The notes: generated by a model from the letters alone, not told the origin. DNA of 5,970 nucleotides from Gammaproteobacteria bacterium (GCA_018814965.1 JAHIYS010000146.1:1-5970); one strand, 5' to 3'; positions 1-5,249 are shown, counted from the stretch's first letter. Program-made: numbers and translations.

Positions 1-20
1 AGGCCATGCTTTATAACGCG

Positions 21-76
21 GGTAGCCGCAGGCTTCAGCCTGCGATTTATAACGCAAGCTAAAGCTTGCGCCTACC
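21..76. repeat. Inverted pair of REP-like palindromes with GTAG feet (BIME-like)
   Basis: Unit A on the + strand has a GGTAG foot (21-25), then the hairpin CGCAGGCTTCAGCCTGCG (27-44), with 8-bp arms and a 2-base centre. Unit B on the - strand has its GGTAG foot at 76-72, then the hairpin occupying 70-53 (+ strand CGCAAGCTAAAGCTTGCG). The two 24-base units match at 20 positions. Two of the four differences are a compensatory pair: G-C in the arm of A is A-T in B, so the stem is preserved. The units meet tail to tail across the 8-base spacer ATTTATAA (45-52). A GTAG-type foot beside an imperfect palindrome is the hallmark of REP elements mobilised by REP-associated tyrosine transposases (family knowledge). 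No such transposase is in the window, and genome copy number cannot be seen. The sequence TTTATAACGC also occurs directly at 10-19 and 46-55. Confidence 0.7.
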
Positions 77-106
77 AAGCACGCGCCTACCAAGCTTGCG
101 CCCACC
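62..106. repeat. 15-bp tandem array, three copies, of the REP foot and arm
   Basis: Three adjacent 15-bp units can be read: AAGCTTGCGCCTACC (62-76), AAGCACGCGCCTACC (77-91) and AAGCTTGCGCCCACC (92-106). On the - strand each reads as the GGTAG (or GGTGG) foot plus the left arm of REP unit B. The array therefore looks like repeated duplication of half of that palindrome, without the matching right arms. It ends about 85 bp upstream of the lipA start. Confidence 0.75.
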
Positions 107-155
107 AACCCCTGGCGTCCATCTTATCAAAAATTTTATTATCACGATGGTTTTC

Positions 156-164
156 TGATACACT
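156..164 (+). promoter_or_regulatory. Possible extended -10 promoter for lipA
   Basis: TGATACACT has the TG of an extended -10 followed by TACACT, a 4 of 6 match to TATAAT. It lies 26 bp before the lipA ATG. The best -35 at 17-bp spacing (136-141, TTATTA) is poor. It is the only plausible promoter-like site seen in the short AT-rich leader, and support is weak. Confidence 0.25.
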
Positions 165-190
165 ACCGTTAAATCTAAATATTAGAATTT

Positions 191-1051
191 ATGCCAACCA
201 ATAACCGCAAACCACCATGTATCCGTAGTCAGTGGCCATGTAATCCTGAAATTTCGGCGATCAAGAAGTTATTACGCCAAAATAAACTAACCTCAGTATG
301 CGAGGCAGCGGCATGCCCAAATTTAGGGGAATGTTTCAAACTGGGCACAGCAACTTTTATGATCATGGGTGATATTTGTACCCGCAACTGCCGATTTTGC
401 AATGTAACTCCAGGCAAACGTCCATCTCCTATTGACCAGCTTGAGCCAAACAACCTCGCTCAAACAGTAGAAAAAATGGGGCTAAAATATGTGGTTATAA
501 CTTCAGTTACCCGGGATGATTTGCCAGATGGCGGCGCTTCACATTTTACCAGCTGCATAAAAGAGATCCGTAATAAAAATTCTCAGATTAAAATTGAGAT
601 TCTCACCCCAGATTTTCGCCATTCTATAGACAAATCTTTAAAAATTTTGGGCACACAACTACCCGATGTTTTTAATCATAATGTTGAGACCGCACCTAGA
701 CTTTACCCAATAGTACGCCCAGAAGCAGAGTACCTGGCATCACTAGAGTTATTGAGAAAACATAAAGAACTATATCCGGAAATACCAACAAAATCAGGAT
801 TAATGCTAGGCCTTGGGGAAACTAAAGATGAGATTTACGAAACCATGTCTAATCTTCGCGCCCATGAAGTTGATAGACTTACCATAGGACAATATCTACA
901 ACCAACAAAGAAACATCTTGAGGTTACCCGCTACGTAACCCCACCAGAATTTACTGAGCTTGGAAAATTGGCTTATCAGCTTGGCTTTAAACATGTAACC
1001 AGCTCCCCTCTTGCTAGATCATCCTATCACGCCGCTGAAACATCTACTTAA
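191..1051 (+). CDS. lipA: Lipoyl synthase (radical SAM)
   Basis: This cytoplasmic radical SAM enzyme inserts two sulfurs into protein-bound octanoyl groups, forming the lipoyl cofactor of pyruvate and 2-oxoglutarate dehydrogenases and the glycine cleavage system. Both iron-sulfur clusters can be read from the sequence. The auxiliary cluster cysteines are C37, C42 and C48 (CEAAACPNLGEC), and the SAM cluster is C63-x3-C67-x2-C70 (CTRNCRFC). The C-terminal RSSYH motif (276-280), whose serine ligates the auxiliary cluster, is present. At 286 residues it lacks the N-terminal extension of the 321-residue E. coli enzyme but has the conserved KP-x-IR opening and is otherwise intact. An in-frame TAA at 176-178 leaves ATG 191 as the first ATG in the frame. 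No clear Shine-Dalgarno precedes it. lipB is not adjacent. Its 3' end faces thyX across 13 bp. Confidence 0.97.
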   Translation: MPTNNRKPPCIRSQWPCNPEISAIKKLLRQNKLTSVCEAAACPNLGECFKLGTATFMIMGDICTRNCRFCNVTPGKRPSPIDQLEPNNLAQTVEKMGLKYVVITSVTRDDLPDGGASHFTSCIKEIRNKNSQIKIEILTPDFRHSIDKSLKILGTQLPDVFNHNVETAPRLYPIVRPEAEYLASLELLRKHKELYPEIPTKSGLMLGLGETKDEIYETMSNLRAHEVDRLTIGQYLQPTKKHLEVTRYVTPPEFTELGKLAYQLGFKHVTSSPLARSSYHAAETST

Positions 1052-1064
1052 TCTAAACCGATGG

Positions 1065-1688
1065 TTATTCCGAATACTTCTGCAATAACTCATCAAACAC
1101 AATCGGAATCTCTTTGGCAAAACCTTGCAAACAATCTAACATCAAAGCTCTAATTTGCGGATGGGCTGGCTTGGCACAACGAAGATCAAATATGTGTCGC
1201 CACTCTCTAAGATTAGTAGTAACAACGATTTCAGTTTTAGTTGCGTTAGGCAACATCTCTCTTGCTTGCTCAGGTTTATCCCCTTTTTGCAAAGCATCTA
1301 GATATGCTCTCTCGGCTTGTTCCATAGAGGTTTGCCAATGCTTTTTTTGCTCATCAGAATATTCAACGTCGCTCCACCAAATTGGCCGAATAAATACCAA
1401 TTGGTCGTTATAGCGAATATAACGAGTACTCTCTTGGGAATAACTAGCCAATCGATGACGCACCAATTCATGAGTAACACCACGGTTAGTAATAAAACGT
1501 ATCGAGGCACTTACATGCTCAATCACTGTTTCATGACCAAGATCTAAAATCATTTTTACAAATTTTTCAGCAGAACCCTCTGTAATACGTTTTTCTGACT
1601 TATAGCAAGTACGCCCAGCCAACTCTACAGTCTCAAGTATTTTGCTCGGCTTCTGGAGCCATTCCCAACTTTGATCGATAATTTGCAT
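1065..1688 (-). CDS. thyX: Flavin-dependent thymidylate synthase ThyX
   Basis: ThyX methylates dUMP to dTMP using methylene-tetrahydrofolate, with FAD and NADPH as reductants, and works as a homotetramer. It replaces ThyA in many bacteria. The signature RHR-x7-S is complete at residues 77-87 (RHRLASYSQES), followed by TRY. The second conserved block, REMLPNATKTE through LREWRHIFDLR (143-170), contains the arginine expected to contact dUMP (R170). Length is 207 residues, somewhat shorter than many family members (roughly 220-250), with no sign of truncation. The ATG at 1688 is preceded by GGAG (1697-1700) at 8-bp spacing, which supports the start. It is convergent with lipA and on the same strand as dcd, which helps supply its substrate, although 574 bp of repeat-rich DNA separates them. 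No convincing promoter was found directly upstream. Confidence 0.96.
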   Translation of the reverse strand: MQIIDQSWEWLQKPSKILETVELAGRTCYKSEKRITEGSAEKFVKMILDLGHETVIEHVSASIRFITNRGVTHELVRHRLASYSQESTRYIRYNDQLVFIRPIWWSDVEYSDEQKKHWQTSMEQAERAYLDALQKGDKPEQAREMLPNATKTEIVVTTNLREWRHIFDLRCAKPAHPQIRALMLDCLQGFAKEIPIVFDELLQKYSE

Positions 1689-1828
1689 AATATTTACTCC
1701 AATCAGATATTTTCTTGACCCTAATAATATATGTTACTTTATAAAAGAATACCACCATCTTAAGCGCCCTGTTAGAGCAAAGTAGTAACAGAAACAGCTA
1801 AAATCTGAACAAAAATTATCATTGTGAG

Positions 1829-1987
1829 CTTACGAAGTAAGGGTTTGATACGGATGTGACAAATTTACGCTTCGCTGTCCCTGCTTCGCGCCTTGCAGGC
1901 TTGTGCTTTGCACAATTCAAATTCGCTCCAAGCGAATTTGTCGCAACTGCAAAAGGCATGCCAAAAGGGCGAGCGACAGGATGTCGC
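1829..1987. repeat. Block of perfect hairpins with three-base loops
   Basis: Four perfect inverted repeats share a spacer of exactly three bases: CTTAC-GAA-GTAAG (1829-1841), TTGTGC-TTT-GCACAA (1901-1915), CAAATTCGCT-CCA-AGCGAATTTG (1918-1940) and GCGACA-GGA-TGTCGC (1973-1987). The self-complementary GGCATGCC lies at 1955-1962. GCTTCGC is directly repeated at 1869-1875 and 1883-1889. The inverted pair GCGAGC (1969-1974) and GCTCGC (2012-2017) may mark the right flank. The block is more GC-rich than its surroundings. It looks like a palindrome-rich intergenic element, possibly multicopy in the genome. The exact ends cannot be fixed from one copy. Confidence 0.55.
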
Positions 1988-2072
1988 GAGTAATCTAGCA
2001 AATTAATTACGGGCTCGCTAAAGTCCAAGATTTTTTACACCACTACTTCTACTAATTTACTAAATTTTCTAG

Positions 2073-2092
2073 ATACCGGCTTTCGCCGGTAT
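2073..2092. repeat. Perfect 8-bp stem-loop, TTTC/GAAA tetraloop
   Basis: ATACCGGC (2073-2080), TTTC, GCCGGTAT (2085-2092) form a perfect 8-bp stem. Read on the - strand, which would be transcribed if dcd transcription runs on, the loop is GAAA closed by a C-G pair, a stable GNRA tetraloop. No T-run follows on either strand, so it is not a canonical intrinsic terminator. It could protect a 3' end or be part of a repeat. Confidence 0.6.
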
Positions 2093-2132
2093 AATAAAAA
2101 TGTGGCTTTTGCCGTCATAACAAAAAAAATGG
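2076..2132. repeat. Two diverged tandem copies of a ~28-bp hairpin unit
   Basis: Positions 2076-2102 and 2103-2132 align as consecutive copies. Each has GGCTTT, one variable base, GCCG, then an ATAA-type stretch, an A-run and a terminal ATG. The second copy has a longer A-run, which accounts for the 3-bp size difference. The second copy's GCCGTCAT also forms the left arm of the neighbouring 66-bp inverted-repeat element, so the two structures interlock. Confidence 0.45.
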
Positions 2133-2172
2133 ATCGGATCTCCGAGATTGCCACGTCGCAATGACGGCAAAA
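2107..2172. repeat. 66-bp element with 12-bp perfect inverted termini (MITE-like)
   Basis: TTTTGCCGTCAT (2107-2118) and ATGACGGCAAAA (2161-2172) are perfect inverted repeats flanking 42 bp. Read on the - strand the element begins GCCGTCATTGCGACGTGGC and continues with CAATCTC. This resembles, from memory, a widespread class of intergenic repeats that carry CGTCATTGCGA near one end and CAATCTC inside. It has no coding capacity. The internal stem TCGG-ATCT-CCGA (2134-2145) is followed, on the - strand, by a run of eight T (complement of 2122-2129). It could act as a weak terminator for leftward transcription from dcd. Confidence 0.6.
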
Positions 2173-2209
2173 AGACCAGGATTTCATCAGCCTCTAATAT
2201 CATCTTATG

Positions 2210-2243
2210 GGAGTATTGCAAGCTAATATTTTTTGCTATTTTT
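2210..2243. repeat. Copy 1 of a ~34-bp dispersed repeat
   Basis: GGAG, a 15-base variable stretch and TTTTTTGCTATTTTT (2229-2243) recur in the same order and spacing, with one extra base, at 3797-3831. The final 15 bases are identical. The preceding 15 match at 10 positions. The AT-rich part is of low complexity, so chance similarity is possible. The copy sits 19 bp beyond the dcd stop codon. Confidence 0.35.
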
Positions 2244-2262
2244 GTATGTTTTTTAAAATGGA

Positions 2263-2829
2263 TTATGCCTTTGGCAAAGTAACCCCTCGCTGCCCTTGAT
2301 ATTTACCTTTTCTATCCTTATAAGAAACCTCACACTCTTCACTCCCTTCTAAAAATAATAATTGTGCCACCCCCTCATGTGCATAGATCTTCGCTGGCAG
2401 ATTAGTAGTATTAGAAAACTCTAAGGTAACATGCCCTTCCCACTCTGGCTCAAGCGGGGAGACATTAACAATGATCCCACAACGAGCATAGGTAGATTTA
2501 CCCAAACAAATAACCAGGATATCCCTTGGAATTTTAAAGTATTCAACTGTATGACCAAGTACAAATGAATTCGGAGGGATAATACAAACATCTGACTTTA
2601 AATCAACAAAGCTATCTGGATCAAAGTTTTTAGGATCAACAATAGTCGACTTAATATTGGTAAAAATCTTAAATTCATCAGCTAAACGGACATCATAACC
2701 ATAACTTGATAACCCATAAGAGATTAGGTTTTTATCCCCTTCGGCTTTTACTTGCCCAGCGACAAAAGGATCAATCATTTTATGATCAATTGCCATTTTT
2801 TTAATCCATCGATCTGATTTTAAAGACAT
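2263..2829 (-). CDS. dcd: dCTP deaminase
   Basis: This enzyme hydrolyses dCTP to dUTP and ammonia; dUTP then becomes dUMP, the substrate of thymidylate synthase. The 188-residue product opens MSLKSDRWIKKMA, as in the Pseudomonas-type family. It carries SSYGYDVR (41-48), the catalytic block GKSTYARCG (110-118) with Ser112 and Arg116 matching E. coli Ser111 and Arg115, and LEPEWEGHVTLEFSNTTNLP (126-145), with Glu137 as the likely catalytic acid. The C terminus, YQGQRGVTLPKA, is complete. A longer reading frame to 2874 starts at TTG and has no family support. The chosen ATG follows an excellent ribosome binding site. It is divergent from the ArtJ-like gene and on the same strand as thyX, which is consistent with a shared role in dTMP supply. 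Confidence 0.97.
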   Translation of the reverse strand: MSLKSDRWIKKMAIDHKMIDPFVAGQVKAEGDKNLISYGLSSYGYDVRLADEFKIFTNIKSTIVDPKNFDPDSFVDLKSDVCIIPPNSFVLGHTVEYFKIPRDILVICLGKSTYARCGIIVNVSPLEPEWEGHVTLEFSNTTNLPAKIYAHEGVAQLLFLEGSEECEVSYKDRKGKYQGQRGVTLPKA

Positions 2830-2835
2830 ATTATA

Positions 2836-2840
2836 CCTCC
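2836..2840 (-). promoter_or_regulatory. Ribosome binding site of dcd
   Basis: On the - strand GGAGG is followed by the six bases TATAAT and then the ATG at 2829. This consensus Shine-Dalgarno at ideal spacing fixes the dcd start at 2829 and argues against the upstream TTG at 2874. Confidence 0.85.
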
Positions 2841-2894
2841 AAAAAATACAATTATTTGGCCTACATAACCACAAAACATACTATATCATAGCAA

Positions 2895-2924
2895 TTAGCA
2901 TAATGAATAAAAAAGATCTATAAT
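2895..2924 (+). promoter_or_regulatory. Putative sigma-70 promoter for the ArtJ-like gene
   Basis: TATAAT at 2919-2924 is a perfect -10. It is preceded at 18-bp spacing by TTAGCA (2895-2900), a 4 of 6 match to TTGACA. Transcription would start near 2931, leaving a leader of about 40 bases before the ATG at 2970. It lies in the 140-bp divergent region shared with dcd. Confidence 0.5.
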
Positions 2925-2969
2925 ATAACTAATTGAAATAAATCAGTGCAACAATTTTTAAGATATTAT

Positions 2970-3734
2970 ATGAATAAAAAAAATTTATTCCTACACGCAT
3001 TTAGCGCCATACTAATTATGGCTAGCGTAATATCTACCGCGGAAACCGAAACTATTAAGTTTGCTTTTGAAATCTATCCGCCATTTGCTATGTTAAATGC
3101 CCGCCACGAATTACAAGGGTTTGATATCGACATTGCTAAAGCGCTCTGTGAAAAAATAGGCGTCAAACACACCTTCAGTGATGATAGTTTAAAAAATATG
3201 GGGCCCTCACTCAAATCTGGCCAATATGATGCTTGGATTAGCAGTATCACTATTGACTCAAAACGACTGAAAGATGTCACCTTTACTGGCCCTTATTTTT
3301 CTAGCACAGCACGCTTAATCGCCACAAAAAACACCGTATTTAATGGTGCGCCGATAGAAATAAAAGGTAAAACGCTAGGCGTAAAAGAGCATACTTGTTA
3401 CATAGAATATCTGCAAAAAACTTATGGCGATAGAGTTATTATCAAAAGCTTCGCTACAAAAAATGATGCCTATATAGCACTGGAAAATGGACTAGTAGAT
3501 GCTGTTATCGATGATGTTATGGCATTAAAACATTGGAGGTTTTTGCAAAAAGATCCCAAGGAATATCGCCTAATCAGTCTACCGGCCAAATACTCAAATC
3601 TAGTATGGCATAAATATGGGATTGCTGTAGCAAAAGACAATCTTGAGCTTGCCAAAACTCTTGATAATGCTCTTGCTCAAATAAAAGCGGATGGTACCTA
3701 CGACAAGATTGTCGAAAAATATTTCGCCAACTAA
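2970..3734 (+). CDS. Periplasmic amino-acid (arginine-type) ABC transporter binding protein
   Basis: This is a family 3 solute-binding protein that would capture a polar amino acid in the periplasm for an ABC importer. It most resembles ArtJ. The ATG at 2970 gives a 254-residue precursor with a clear Sec signal: MNKK, a hydrophobic core to about residue 21, and a likely cleavage after STA (22-24). The upstream GTG at 2946 would add eight residues ahead of the signal and has no ribosome site. The ATG itself has only a weak AAGA. Visible family blocks are YPPF (36-39), GFDIDIAKALC (50-60), the SLKSGQYDAWISS region, Arg99 as the likely carboxylate-binding residue (DSKRLKDVTFTGPYF), VDAVIDDV, and the C-terminal ALAQIKADGTYDKI. 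It stands alone, with no permease or ATPase gene nearby, so the importer must be encoded elsewhere. Arginine specificity is inferred from similarity only; lysine, ornithine or histidine remain possible. Confidence 0.88.
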   Translation: MNKKNLFLHAFSAILIMASVISTAETETIKFAFEIYPPFAMLNARHELQGFDIDIAKALCEKIGVKHTFSDDSLKNMGPSLKSGQYDAWISSITIDSKRLKDVTFTGPYFSSTARLIATKNTVFNGAPIEIKGKTLGVKEHTCYIEYLQKTYGDRVIIKSFATKNDAYIALENGLVDAVIDDVMALKHWRFLQKDPKEYRLISLPAKYSNLVWHKYGIAVAKDNLELAKTLDNALAQIKADGTYDKIVEKYFAN

Positions 3735-3796
3735 TTGGTCTAAGATAAATTAGAAGCAACTAAACCCAAAATAAAACTTCCTTTCTGGACCAAGCA

Positions 3797-3831
3797 GGAG
3801 CTATTACAATCTGAAGTTTTTTGCTATTTTT
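3797..3831. repeat. Copy 2 of the ~34-bp dispersed repeat
   Basis: GGAG (3797-3800), one extra C, a 15-base stretch and TTTTTTGCTATTTTT (3817-3831) parallel the copy at 2210-2243. Similarity stops immediately after the shared T-rich end. It lies 62 bp past the ArtJ-like stop codon. Confidence 0.35.
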
Positions 3832-3954
3832 CTTTGGCCCTGAGTTTTTAACAAAGCGACAAAGCTTAATAGTTATCGTATGGAGGCAAAGACTGCAGGA
3901 TCCAAAATGCAAGATTTCACAATTGCAACAACCCCCATATTGCCCCTGAAAAGA

Positions 3955-3963
3955 TGCTATACT
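3955..3963 (+). promoter_or_regulatory. Orphan extended -10 promoter-like site
   Basis: TGCTATACT is an extended -10 (TG-n-TATACT, 5 of 6 to TATAAT). No good -35 sits at 16-18 bp, although extended -10 sites can work without one. It points rightward, where no + strand gene follows. A transcript would run antisense into the small basic ORF at 4089-4304. Confidence 0.3.
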
Positions 3964-4088
3964 CGAAATGGCTATAAGTTACAAAAAACTAAATCATAGT
4001 TTATTTTAGAATAAATATGCACTAGAAATTTTGAGAAACAAAACAACCATTCGAATATAACATCTTATTCAAAGACAAAGACAGTTAA

Positions 4089-4304
4089 CTAACCTCTCTC
4101 CATCTCACCCATAGCTTCTTGGGTTAATAGTTTAGAAAATGCCTTCAACTGTGATTTAAGTCTACGCACTAAAAAGTGTTGCTTAGACCTGCTAGCAAAA
4201 GTTAGCTCACTGTTAAAACGGGATCGTCTGTTACCACTTGCATATATTCTGAGAGCAGCTTGAGGGGAACGCAATACATCCTTTCTTGAAATCCATGTTT
4301 TCAT
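4089..4304 (-). CDS. Small basic protein of unknown function
   Basis: I do not recognise this 71-residue protein. It is strongly basic: 16 Lys/Arg against 5 Asp/Glu, about +11 net. There is an arginine cluster at 26-29 (RRSR) and a likely amphipathic helix around 45-60 (LVRRLKSQLKAFSKLL), then an acidic-tipped tail. It has no cysteines, signal peptide or hydrophobic segment, so a cytoplasmic role is expected, and the charge would suit nucleic acid or membrane-surface binding (inference only). The reality of the gene rests on its start signals: ATG at 4304, AAGGAG seven bases upstream, and a near-consensus promoter ending 35 bp before the ATG. It appears to be a single-gene unit, about 200 bp from the 220-residue gene on the same strand. 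A secreted effector or phage-derived protein cannot be excluded. Confidence 0.75.
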   Translation of the reverse strand: MKTWISRKDVLRSPQAALRIYASGNRRSRFNSELTFASRSKQHFLVRRLKSQLKAFSKLLTQEAMGEMERG

Positions 4305-4311
4305 TTTAAAT

Positions 4312-4317
4312 CTCCTT
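4312..4317 (-). promoter_or_regulatory. Strong ribosome binding site of the small basic ORF
   Basis: On the - strand AAGGAG lies seven bases before the ATG at 4304. It is one of the two best Shine-Dalgarno sites in the window, with dcd, and supports genuine translation of this short frame. Confidence 0.8.
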
Positions 4318-4338
4318 TTTCCTTTATTGGGAGAAATG

Positions 4339-4368
4339 ATTATAACCTAAAAAAAATCAAATAGTCAA
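4339..4368 (-). promoter_or_regulatory. Near-consensus sigma-70 promoter of the small basic ORF
   Basis: On the - strand, TTGACT (complement of 4363-4368, 5 of 6) is followed after 18 bp by a perfect TATAAT (complement of 4339-4344). The start of transcription would fall near 4332, giving a leader of about 28 bases that contains the AAGGAG site. The spacer has a run of eight T. This is the strongest promoter seen in the window. Confidence 0.75.
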
Positions 4369-4507
4369 AAATTTAATTATTCCTTAAGGTTTCGCATAAA
4401 AGATATAATAAACAATAAGTTACGATTGCTTTTATATTTGTAAGCCCTGTTAAGCAAAAATTTACTACACCTATGATTTAAGGCCAACATTATGCGACAC
4501 ATTTTCC

Positions 4508-5170
4508 CTAGACAATTTTTCTGTCTCGCTTAACAAAGAAAGATTGCGTGATTTTACTATTATGCTCTAATTCAACTTTTTTTATAGCACATCGTGGTAT
4601 ATTGCTAACGCTATCAAAATCGAGACTGTACTCCCCCACCGCTGTCATTAGAGGTTTTTTGCTAGAACCGTTAGCTACAACTACACCTTTCAAATCAGTG
4701 ATTTTTTTAATCTTCAGTGATTCTGTCATAGAAATTTTATCTTTATCCACAGAAATAACAAACCGTCGATCAACTCCATCAAGAGATGACAAAATATTTT
4801 CCTTCTTGATAATCACATCAAACAAAGCTGACTGTAGCATATTAAGATACCCACCTTGATGCATAAAATGCTCAAAATCTTCGAGCATAACCCCTTTTTT
4901 TGACTCGTTACTACCAAAAGCTTTCGATAATAAACGGTCATTCCAAATCTTTCGCAACGTTTCCTCGGTAAGCTCATCGCCAGAAGTTATACCCATATCA
5001 CCACAAATATCTTTAAATGATCTAAGCACCCTGCCATCAAGAAAAAATATATTATTAAACCCTCTGTTCCAATCTCGCAAACATTGCTCCATATTTGCTA
5101 ATGTATTTTTTTTTAAATCTATAATACTATCAGCTCGTATTCGAATACTTTTGGGTTTAAACCATATCAT
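4508..5170 (-). CDS. Hypothetical protein, 220 residues, unrecognised
   Basis: I cannot assign a family. The N terminus is basic (MIWFKPKSIRIR). A mainly helical-looking central part (about 15-125) includes FLDGRVLRSFKDI, LTEETLRKIWNDRLL and EDFEHFMHQGGYLNMLQSAL. The last ~95 residues alternate in a beta-like way (RRFVISVDKDKISM, LKGVVVANGSS, GEYSLDFDSV, KKVELEHNSK) and end in a basic tail. There is no signal peptide or transmembrane segment, and only three cysteines (C30, C56 and one near residue 193). The ATG at 5170 has only a weak GGGG site eight bases upstream, and no internal start is better. The gene follows the radical SAM gene by 79 bp on the same strand with no terminator visible, so co-transcription is possible. 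The intact 220-codon frame argues for a real gene, possibly lineage-specific. An effector role would be speculation. Confidence 0.75.
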   Translation of the reverse strand: MIWFKPKSIRIRADSIIDLKKNTLANMEQCLRDWNRGFNNIFFLDGRVLRSFKDICGDMGITSGDELTEETLRKIWNDRLLSKAFGSNESKKGVMLEDFEHFMHQGGYLNMLQSALFDVIIKKENILSSLDGVDRRFVISVDKDKISMTESLKIKKITDLKGVVVANGSSKKPLMTAVGEYSLDFDSVSNIPRCAIKKVELEHNSKITQSFFVKRDRKIV

Positions 5171-5249
5171 AATATTTGCCCCGTATTTTTTGGCGCCTTA
5201 CCCTACTATAAATCACTCATATCATAAATATATAACGCTAACCAAAACT

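Larger units (their letters stand above)
3735..4088. other. 354-bp intergenic stretch without a supported gene
   Basis: This region separates the ArtJ-like gene from the convergent small basic ORF. It holds copy 2 of the dispersed repeat (3797-3831), a possible rightward extended -10 promoter (3955-3963), and a weak stem AAACTA-AATCA-TAGTTT (3986-4002) with an AT-rich tail. A 39-codon frame at 3880-3999 has no ribosome site. No terminator with a GC-rich stem and T-run is visible for either flanking gene. Confidence 0.6.

Noticed and set aside
1..110. CRISPR array in the short repeats
   Set aside because: The repeats are 15 bp, directly abutting with no spacers, and derive from a palindrome arm; no cas gene is present.
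1114..1547. Frames overlapping thyX (+ 1114-1413, + 1317-1547, - 1298-1510)
   Set aside because: They overlap a fully conserved ThyX reading frame, lack start signals and have no recognisable content. The same holds for frames overlapping lipA, the ArtJ-like gene and the 220-residue gene.
1715..1745. Promoter-like TTGACC with TATAAA on the + strand
   Set aside because: The best -10 needs a 19-bp spacer, nearer choices match poorly, and no + strand gene lies downstream.
1819..2028. 69-codon frame on the - strand
   Set aside because: It begins at TTG with no ribosome binding site, and much of it is built from the perfect hairpins of the repeat block. No family is recognised, so it is treated as a by-product of the repeat.
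2263..2874. Longer dcd frame of 203 codons
   Set aside because: The first codon is TTG and the extra 15 residues have no family counterpart. GGAGG sits exactly before the ATG at 2829.
2946..2969. GTG start for the ArtJ-like protein
   Set aside because: It has no Shine-Dalgarno and would put eight residues, including an arginine and two tyrosines, before a classic MNKK signal peptide.
3735..3793. Inverted repeat TTGGTC / GACCAA after the ArtJ-like gene as a terminator
   Set aside because: The arms are only 6 bp with about 47 bp between them and no T-run follows.
3880..3999. 39-codon ATG frame on the + strand
   Set aside because: There is no ribosome binding site, no recognisable sequence, and no promoter upstream; the length is within chance expectation.
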